Assembly (NCBI GenBank): GCA_046329535.1
Contig: JAXLUN010000004.1
Location: 372,001-436,000 of the forward strand
Direction: 5' to 3'
DNA: 64,000 nucleotides
DNA from: Bog-950 sp046329535
GTDB taxonomy: Bacteria; Bacteroidota; Bacteroidia; Chitinophagales; LD1
Positions within the stretch are counted from its first letter, which is position 1. Each line of letters starts with the position of its first letter. A program made the position numbers and the translations under genes. Positions 51,273 through 60,000 of the stretch are shown in pieces. The notes under the pieces are model-generated. The model was given only the letters and a program-made list of their open reading frames with translations, had not been told where the DNA came from and made no database searches.

Positions 51273-52485
51273 AGAACTGTTTGTTGAGTTGGTTCACTTG
51301 AAAATAGATGCCCGTTTGGTTGCCGAATATTTTGGTAAACCCTTTTACGTCATCGCCACTCCATCCTTTATTCATTTCGCCATAACTGCCAAATTTTTCG
51401 CTCATCAAGTCATGTTTACTCTCGATGCCGGTCAACTCAAAACGATAGGGTAGGAGGTTCACAAACACCTTACCTGAAACAATTTTTTGAGTAGATGTAA
51501 GAAATACTTCAATATCGCGCATTACGGGGTCAAAGTATTGCCCTTCGTGCAGCCAATTGCCATACCAAGTTGCCATCTGGTCTTTCCAGAAAAGCTGCCA
51601 CTTAGTTAGTGTATGTTTTTCCAGCAGATGGTGAGCTTTAATAATGATAAGCGGAGCCGCAGCTTCAAATCCAACACGGCCTTTAATACCGATAATGGTA
51701 TCACCTACATGAATATCGCGGCCAATGGCATAAGGCGAAGCAAGTTCATGCAATTTCAATATAGCATCCACCGGATTAGGAAACATTTCATTGTTTATTC
51801 CTTTTAACTCACCTTGCTCAAATACAAGAGTTACCTTGCTTTGCTCTGTTGTGTTCAGTTGTGTCGGATATGCACTTTCAGGTAGCGACCCAATCGATGT
51901 AAGTGTTTCGCGCCCACCAACCGAAGTTCCCCAAATGCCTTTATTAATGCTATATGCAGCCTTCTCATAGTTCATCTGCACCTTATTTTGCTTCAGGTAT
52001 TCAATCTCAGCTTCTCGAGAAAGTTTCAGGTCGCGAATGGGTGTAATAACCTGCAATGAGGGAGCAATAATCTGAAATACCATGTCGAAACGAACCTGGT
52101 CATTACCTGCACCGGTACTGCCATGTGCCACAGCTGTAGCTCCAATTTCTCTCGCAAACTTTGCAGTGGTAATAGCCTGAACAATGCGTTCTGCACTTAC
52201 CGAAAGAGGATATGTATCGTTCTTCAACACATTTCCGAATACTAGATACTTAATTACATCTCGGTAATAATCATTTCGGGCATCCACACATCTAAAGGAT
52301 TTAACACCCAATGCATAAGCGTGTGCTTCAATACGAGCAATTTCCTCTTCCGAAAATCCGCCTGTATTGATGGTAATAGCATGGACTTCATAGTTCAGTT
52401 CGTTTTTAAGAAATAAGGCACAATAAGTGGTGTCAAGTCCGCCACTAAAAGCAAGAACTACTTTCCGTTTGTCTGTCATGATCAT
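51259..52485 (-). CDS. argG: Argininosuccinate synthase ArgG
   Basis: ArgG joins citrulline and aspartate with ATP. The 408-aa protein has the PP-loop VVLAFSGGLDTTYCALFL, AHGSTGAGNDQVRF and IGNSLPES-like SIGSLPESAYPTQ. ATG 52485 or ATG 52479 may start it. It is the second gene of the operon, 5 bases after the GNAT gene. Confidence 0.95.
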   Translation of the reverse strand: MIMTDKRKVVLAFSGGLDTTYCALFLKNELNYEVHAITINTGGFSEEEIARIEAHAYALGVKSFRCVDARNDYYRDVIKYLVFGNVLKNDTYPLSVSAERIVQAITTAKFAREIGATAVAHGSTGAGNDQVRFDMVFQIIAPSLQVITPIRDLKLSREAEIEYLKQNKVQMNYEKAAYSINKGIWGTSVGGRETLTSIGSLPESAYPTQLNTTEQSKVTLVFEQGELKGINNEMFPNPVDAILKLHELASPYAIGRDIHVGDTIIGIKGRVGFEAAAPLIIIKAHHLLEKHTLTKWQLFWKDQMATWYGNWLHEGQYFDPVMRDIEVFLTSTQKIVSGKVFVNLLPYRFELTGIESKHDLMSEKFGSYGEMNKGWSGDDVKGFTKIFGNQTGIYFQVNQLNKQFYEQD

Positions 52486-52490
52486 GGTGT

Positions 52491-53123
52491 TTAAAATAGA
52501 ATGGAGAATACTTCACCTAATAGATGTTTGAGTTTTTTGATTTTTGGTTGTTTAGCTACGGCCGCATGCTTTACTTCCTTGGCTTTCTCTGCGGGGTCAT
52601 AAAGCATGGCTGTGCAAAGGCAGTTTTTTCGTTGTTTGCTCTGTAGTATTTCAAAGTTGATGCAGCTTTGACAACCTTTCCAGAATGCTTCGTCATCGGT
52701 CAGTTCAGAATATGTTACTGGTTCGTAACCAAGATCCGAGTTGATTTTCATCACAGCTAAACCGGTAGTTAATCCAAATAGTTTTGAGTCAGGGTATTTG
52801 GTGCGAGACAGTTGAAAAATAACCTGTTTGATTTCTTTCGCCAATCCGCTTCTTCTATGTGCCGGTGCTACAATTAGTCCTGAGTTGGCTACATACTTAC
52901 CGTGCCCCCACGATTCGATATAACAAAAGCCGGCCCAATCACCATGAGTTGTGAGCGCAATTACAGCCTTCCCTTCGCACATTTTCTCCGAAACATACTC
53001 CGGTGTCCTTTTAGCAATACCCGTCCCTCTGGCCTTGGCGGAAGATTCCATTTCGGCACAAATGATCTCTGCATATCTTACATGTTGCTCATCCGCAACA
53101 GTAATCATAAACTTATCACCCAT
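52491..53123 (-). CDS. GNAT acyltransferase, first gene of the arginine operon (ArgA-like role)
   Basis: From ATG 53123 the protein has 210 aa (ATG 53156 and ATG 53108 are alternatives). The GNAT acyl-CoA site is visible as SGLIVAPAHRRSGLAKEIKQ, and the fold continues through KLFGLTTGLAVMKINSDLGY. A C-terminal extension has clustered Cys (FWKGCQSC, KNCLC) and a basic tail. Position at the head of the arg operon suggests N-acylation of glutamate, the entry step, with acetyl- or succinyl-CoA. No separate argA or argJ is present. The GNAT call is firm, the role inferred. Confidence 0.85.
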   Translation of the reverse strand: MGDKFMITVADEQHVRYAEIICAEMESSAKARGTGIAKRTPEYVSEKMCEGKAVIALTTHGDWAGFCYIESWGHGKYVANSGLIVAPAHRRSGLAKEIKQVIFQLSRTKYPDSKLFGLTTGLAVMKINSDLGYEPVTYSELTDDEAFWKGCQSCINFEILQSKQRKNCLCTAMLYDPAEKAKEVKHAAVAKQPKIKKLKHLLGEVFSILF

Positions 53124-53648
53124 TATCAAGTAAAAATTTGAATTTGAATAATACAATCTAAAATGCCACTATGTTCGACTTGACTTTTTGTCGAATACTG
53201 ACAACGATAGCCGACTTAAAAATCGGTCTACAAATCAGATTGTATCAATTGCGAAGGAAAAAAGGGGTACAGAGGCTGAACTGGATGGAATGCACATCAA
53301 TGGTAATTGCATCACCTCTCAAAATGGAACTTTTGATTGCGGTGTTTACCTTCAAAATAGGAACAGATTTTTCTATTCCCGATAAAATCTTCATTGGCGA
53401 GATTTTGCTTTGATGTTTGATTAAATTGAAAACGAGTGCGAATGTGTAAAATAAAATTGAATGAGCACTAAATGCTTTGTGAAAAAATTGTAAGAAGGTA
53501 ATTTGGGTTTACCAACGACCAGATTAAGATCGTTCGAACTGTAAGTTAAGCATTGCATACGTTTGGTGAATGAGTTTTCCCCTGTTTTAATATTGGTCTG
53601 TTTCAAACGATGCAGGAAATCTTTAATCAGAAAATGTATCATTGTCAG
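53124..53648. other. Intergenic region upstream of the arg operon, no recognised gene
   Basis: This ~525-bp AT-rich gap lies between the GNAT gene (leftward) and the YtxJ-like gene (rightward). It should hold the arg promoter. Short frames exist on both strands (for example 53188-53385 plus, TTG start, 65 codons), but none resembles a family or has a convincing start. I found no classical ARG box and no tRNA. It could contain a decayed gene. Confidence 0.5.
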
Positions 53649-53990
53649 ATGAACTGGAAAAAACTTATCGACTTGCAGCAACTTGAAGAAATAGATCAGA
53701 TTACTAATGCAAAAGGAGTCATGATATTTAAACATAGCACTCGTTGCAGTATAAGTGATACTGCCAAAAGCAGGATTGAAAGAACCTGGAAGATTGAAGA
53801 TGATAGTCTGTTAGTTCCGTATTATTTAGACCTTATAGTCTATCGCAGTATTTCTAATACTATTGCAGATAGATATCAGATAGCACATGAGTCCCCTCAG
53901 GTGTTAATCATTTATAAAGGGAAATGTATTTTCTCGCAAACTCATTTAAGTATCTCAATGCAGGATATTCTGCAAAGTCTGCCAAAGTGA
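53649..53990 (+). CDS. YtxJ-type monothiol bacilliredoxin
   Basis: The 113-aa thioredoxin-fold protein has MIFKHSTRCSIS with a single active Cys33, and ESPQVLIIYKGKCIFSQTH, which match the YtxJ/BrxC family (DUF2847). These proteins reduce bacillithiol-mixed disulfides. I start at ATG 53649 (MNWKKLIDL), the usual family start; the open frame from 53610 adds 13 atypical residues. It is encoded alone, converging on the giant adhesin gene, with a hairpin between. Confidence 0.9.
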   Translation: MNWKKLIDLQQLEEIDQITNAKGVMIFKHSTRCSISDTAKSRIERTWKIEDDSLLVPYYLDLIVYRSISNTIADRYQIAHESPQVLIIYKGKCIFSQTHLSISMQDILQSLPK

Positions 53991-54027
53991 TACCGTTTTT
54001 ACCCTAAGGGAAACTATCAGAAAGCAA

Positions 54028-54053
54028 AAAAGCAGCTCGTGAGAACTGCTTTT
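54028..54053. terminator. Hairpin between ytxJ-like gene and adhesin gene
   Basis: AAAAGCAG (54028-54035) pairs with CTGCTTTT (54046-54053), with an inner CTC/GAG pairing. It is positioned between convergent stops, with A/T runs at both edges. Confidence 0.6.
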
Positions 54054-54081
54054 AGCTGAAGGAAAACCGGATGAAAATCTT

Positions 54082-57000
54082 TTATCGGATAATAGTCAGG
54101 GAACCTTTCATATCGTTACGTGAATATCCGTTGATGAAAACTACTTTCATGGTGTAGATGTATGCTCCTTGTGGAACTACTTCCCCTTTGTAGGTTCCAT
54201 CCCATGTAAAATTATGGTTGCTGGTTTCGAAAACTTTTTCGCCCCAACGATTGAATACACTAAAGTCAAGGAAAGCAATCGTGTTTATATCTCCATATAT
54301 CTGCATAAAATCATTGTTGCCATCTCCGTTTGGCGTAAATGCATTAGGAACATAAATGTCAGTTACTGAGTTTACTTCTACGGTCAATGTGTCTGTTGCC
54401 TTACATCCGTTCGCATCTATAACTGATACAGTATAGTGTGTATTGAATGTAGGAGCAGCTTCTGTAGAGGCACAAGTGGAACAGGTAACATTGTATGCCG
54501 GACCCCAGCTATATGCATTCGCATGGTCTACATTTGTGGTAGCCGTTAACTGGATAGTCTCACCCAAGTTGATTGAAGTAGATGGTGTGGCATCAACTTG
54601 AAGTATGTAGTCATAACCTATGTTGAAGTTAGCTTGTGTAGCACATCCTCTGGAATCCAGTACATTCACAGAGTAAGCGCCCTGGGCAAGATTCGACAGG
54701 TCTTCAGTTGTTTCCCCATTACTCCAATCGAATGATATGCCCGGAGTACCTCCGGTTACAGTTAAGTCAATCATGCCGTTCTCTATTTGCGGACATGAGG
54801 TGTTTTGCAAATTGTATGTTATAGCCAAGGCTGGAGTCATGAATACATCATCAGAGTGGTTTGCCTGACATCCGTTATTGTCTGTTACAGTTACCTTGTA
54901 GTTTCCGGCAGTTAGATTATTGATAGTAGAGGCATGGCTGTTAGAATTATCCCAACTATAGCTGTAAGGAGGTATTCCTCCATTTACCTGTATAGCTACT
55001 GCTCCATCAGTATGACCCACACAAGCAACACTGGTTACTATAGATGAAAGAGTTAATGCTGCCGGCTCAGTTACTGCAATTACGGGCACAGTCATACTGC
55101 AGCTACTGATGTCGGTAACGGTTAATGCATAACTTCCTGCTGATAATGAATTGATATTTTGTGAGGAAGAAGTCGTGTTCCAGTTAAAGTTGTACGGTGC
55201 ATTTCCTCCTGTTACTGTAATATTTACAGCTCCGTTATTTCCACCAAAACAACTTACATGGTTAATTGTGTGATTCACCTGAATGGCTGATGGCTGTGCT
55301 ATCGGAACCATTGTTGTAGTTGAACATTGGTTATTATCGGTCACAGTTACAATGTAATTTCCAGCAAGTGTGTTATTCAGATCTTCTGTGGTTGCTCCGT
55401 TTGTCCAGGTAAAAGAGTATGGTGAACTTCCTCCGGATACAGATAAATCTATCTGGCCGTTGTTTCCCCCGTTGCAAGTCACATCGGTTTTGGTAAACGA
55501 TGTGTTTAGAGGTGCAACTGCAGTAATTATTGCGCTGGTTGAAACACTGCATGAATTTGCATCAGTTGCAGTTACCGAGTAATTTCCAGAAGGAAGATTG
55601 GTTGCATCTTCGTTGGTTGTTCCTCCAGTCCACAAATATGTATACGGAAAGGTTCCTCCAGATACTGTTACATTGATAGATCCTGCACTGTTTGAACATG
55701 CGAACGGAGTATGTGTTTCACTAATGCTCAATGCGCTTGGTTGAGATACAATAACACTTGAACTAGCTGTGCAAAGAGATACATCAGTTACGGTAACACT
55801 GTATGCGTTTGCAGTTAAATTGTTGATGGAAGAGGTAGTGGCTGTATTGTTCCACAAATAACTGAATCCTGAACTACCTCCGTTTGCTGTAATCGAAATG
55901 CTTCCATTACTTCCATTATTACATGATACATCAGTATGAGTTTCTGACAGAATAATTTGAGTTGGTTGGCTAACTGTTTCTATACCGGATACTGAACAGT
56001 TAGAAGCATCGGTAACGGTCAATGTATACGAACCTGCAGATAAAGCATTTAGGTTTTGTGATGTTGGGCCATGGCTCCAGTTGAAACTATATCCTGAGTT
56101 TCCTCCACTTACGGTGGTTGTAATTGTACCATTGGCTGCTCCAAAACAACTGATGTCAGTTTTAGTAAGCGATATTGTGATAGCTGATGGTTGTGTAACT
56201 GACGTTGATGCAGAAGTTGTACAATTGTTTAAGTCACTTACAGTCACCACATAGTTGCCGGCTGCGATACCTGTGAGGTTTTGAGTGGTAGCTCCATTGC
56301 TCCAGTTGAAATTGTATGGAGTAGTTCCTCCTCCGGCAGTCACATTTACTGCTCCATTTAAAGAGCCGTTGCAACTGATGTTGGAAGCTGTTGCAGATAG
56401 TGTGACTGCAGCAGGTTCATTAACTGTTGCCATTAAACTGGCTGTGCAATTATTAGCATCCGTTACAATTACCGTGTACGGATTGGCCAGTACATTCGTT
56501 AGATCCTGCTGGGTAGTGGCATTGTTCCATAAATAGGTATATCCTGGCGAGCCACCTGAAACACTCAGGTTCACTGAGCCGTTTGTACCACCGTTACAGC
56601 TAACATGTGTATGCGTTTCGGTTAGCGTGATTGCAGTTGGTTGACCTACATGAAGCGTTAAAGTTGTAGCGCAATTCATTGCATCTTGTAGAGACAAAGT
56701 GTAGTTGCCCATAGATAAACCGGTGATAGCAGCTGTGTTGGCTCCATTGCTCCAGTTGTAGATGTAGCCACCATTGCCACCGTTTGCATTGGCGGTTATA
56801 GATCCATTGTTACCACCAAAGCATTTTACATTTTGAAGATTTACCGCCACACTTAAAGCCGTTGGCTGGGTGATGTTTGCTGAAGCAGCCAAACTGCAGT
56901 TATTGGCATCTCTAACGGTTACTGAGTAGGTGCCTGCTGTTACAGAAGATAGATCTTCATTAACGGAACCATTACTCCAAACATACAAGTATCCTGGTGT

Positions 57001-60000
57001 TCCACCCGTTACAGTTAGGTCTATGGCTCCGGACGCGGCACCATTGCAAACAATGTCAGTTTTAGTTGTGGTAACTGCTAAGGTACTTGGTTCCGTAATA
57101 ATTGCTGTAGCTGAACTGCTGCACCAGTTTACATCTTGAACGGTAACGGAATAGCTGCCAGAAGATAACCCGGTTCTGTTTTGAACTGTTCCTCCATCAG
57201 CCCATGAGTAGGTAAATGGTGAAGTTCCCCCTGTTAAAACCACATTGATGATACCGTTATTTGAACCAGAACATGTAATATTAGTATGGTTAGTTGTAGC
57301 TGTAAACACGGCAGGCTGAGATATACTGATGGATGAAGATGCACTGCATGAGTTGTTGTCTACTACAACCACCGAATAGTTTCCTGCAACTACATTTGAA
57401 ATATCTTCAGTAGTTGCACCTGTGCTCCAGTTGAAGTTGAATGGACTATTTCCTCCGGTCACAGTAAGGTCAATTGCACCCGTATTTCCTCCGTTGCAGG
57501 TTACATTGGTCTTTGTAGAAGAAAGAATAATAGGCCCGGCTTGTGAAATAATGATACTGGAAGTTGCGCTGCAGCCTAAAACATCCAGAACCGTAACGTT
57601 GTATGTATTAGCTGATAATGATGAAATATCTTGCGAAATAGCACCGTTAGACCAGGCGTATGTGTAGGTTCCTGTTCCACCAACTACTGATAAATCAATA
57701 CTTCCATTCGATGAACCAAAGCAGGTTGCATTGATAGCTGTTGAAGACGTGGTAATTTGAGTTCCTTGTGTAATGGATGCAGATACAGAAGATGAACAAC
57801 CATTTGCATCGGTAATAGTTACAGCATAGTTGCCTGCTGAAAGGTTTGTACGGTTTTGGGTAGCTATACCACCACCCCAATTGTAAGAATATGAACCATT
57901 GCCACCGTTAGCTGTTACGTTAATTGCTCCTGTAGATTGGCCGAAGCAAGCAACCGAAGTAACAGCCATTGTAGCTGAAACTGCAGATGGTTCACTTACA
58001 TTGGCACTCACAGATGTAGTGCAAGAGTTATTGTCAGTTACGCTAACGATGTAGGTTCCTTGAGTAAGACCGGTTCTGTTCTGGATAGTGATACCTCCTA
58101 CCCAGTTAAATGTGAATGGAGAGGTTCCTCCTGATACAGAGATGTTGATAGCTCCGTTGTTACCAGATGCACATGATACGTTCGTTATAGAAGCGATTGC
58201 TGTTAATGGAGCTGGCTGGGTAATTGTAGTAGTATTGGCTCCTGAACATCCAGCGTTATCAGTTACAGTTACTATATAAGTAGCAGCTGACAGACCTGTT
58301 CTGTTTTGGCTGGTGATACCACCGCCCCAGTTATATGTATAGGGTGCTGTACCTCCATTAGATGTGATATTGATTGCCCCATCTGCTAATCCGTTACAGC
58401 TTACGTTAGTGGAAGTGGCTGTAATGGTTAGCGACACATTCTGATTAATGATTGATGTGTTGGTTGCGGAGCATCCGGCATTGTCATTTACACTAACTGT
58501 GTAGCTGCCAGCTGCAACATTGATTCGGTTTTGTGTAGTAATGCCACCTCCCCAGTTAAATGTATAAGGAGAAGTTCCTCCTGTAACACTGATGTTTATT
58601 GCACCTGTATTTCCTCCCGCGCAAGCTACGTTGGTAACAATAGGTGAAATTGTAATGGCTGAAGGTTCTGTTACAGTGGAAATGCTACTACTGCTGCATC
58701 CGGAATTATCGGTTACAGTTACGGTATAGTTATTCGCAATCAGATTAGTTCTGTTTTGTGTTGTAATACCACTTCCCCAGTTGAAAGAATAAGGTGCAGT
58801 CCCTCCGCTCACGGTAGTTGTGATGGAGCCATTGTTTCCTCCATTACAAGTAGCATTGGTTACTGTTGCATTTACTGTAATGGTCGTGGACTGAGATACG
58901 TTTGCAGAATGAGTTGTTGTGCATAATGCATTATCTGTTATTGTAACTGTGTATGATCCAGCGGTAAGGTTAGTTCTGTTCTGGGTAGTAATGCCACCAC
59001 CCCAGTTGAAGGTATATGGTGAAATACCTCCACTAATAGTTAAGTTAATGGATCCATTGTTGCCTCCGTTGCATGCTACATTGGTTGTTGTTGAAGATAC
59101 AGCGATAGCAGATGCCTGATTTACAGTGGTTGAATTTAAGCTAGTGCAAGTAGCATTATCAGTAACAGTAACAGTATATAAACCGGAAACAAGGTTTGTT
59201 CTGTTTTGAGTGGTAATACCACCTCCCCAATTGTATGTATATGGAGCAGTTCCTCCGTTTACAGTTAAATTGATAGCGCCATTGTTTCCTCCATTACAGC
59301 TTGCATCAGTAGCAACTGACGTAATGCTGATAGCGTTTGCCTGATTAACAACTACTGATGCGCTAGCCGTGCATGACGAATTGTCCGTGATTGTTACCTG
59401 GTAAGTGCCAGCAATCAGCGATGTCCTGTTTTGGCTTGTAATACCACCACCCCAGTTATAAGAATAAGGAGAGTTACCTCCGTTTACAGCTAAGCTAACT
59501 GTACCATTGCTGCCTCCATTGCATGTTACAGCTGTGATAAAAGGCACCGCAGAAATTGCACTTGGTTCTGATACGGATGTTACGTTGGATGCTGTGCATC
59601 CTGCATTGTCAGTCACGGTCACTGTATAAGTGCCAGCTGTTAATCCGGTTCTGTTTTGAGTAGTTACTCCTCCACCCCAATTGAAAGAATATGGCCAAGT
59701 GGCACCTGTTACCGTTTCAGTAATGCTTCCGTTATTTCCGCCATTGCACGAAACAGACGCAACAGCGGCACTAATGTTTAGCGGAGTTGGCTGAGAAATA
59801 GTAGCTGTATTAGTGGCAGTGCATCCCGAAATGTCAGTCGCAGTAACTGTGTAAGTTCCGGCAGATAATCCTGTTCTGTTTTGTGTAGTTATACCACTAC
59901 CCCAGTTAAATGAAGCCGGAGCTGAACCTCCAGCGGTTGTTACTGTGATACTTCCATTATTTCCCCCACTACAGCTTACTCCAGTTACCGAGGATGATAC

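Noticed and set aside
53171..53413. 80-codon plus-strand frame upstream of the arg operon
   Set aside because: Overlapping alternatives in other frames and on the other strand look equally plausible; no family resemblance or start context.
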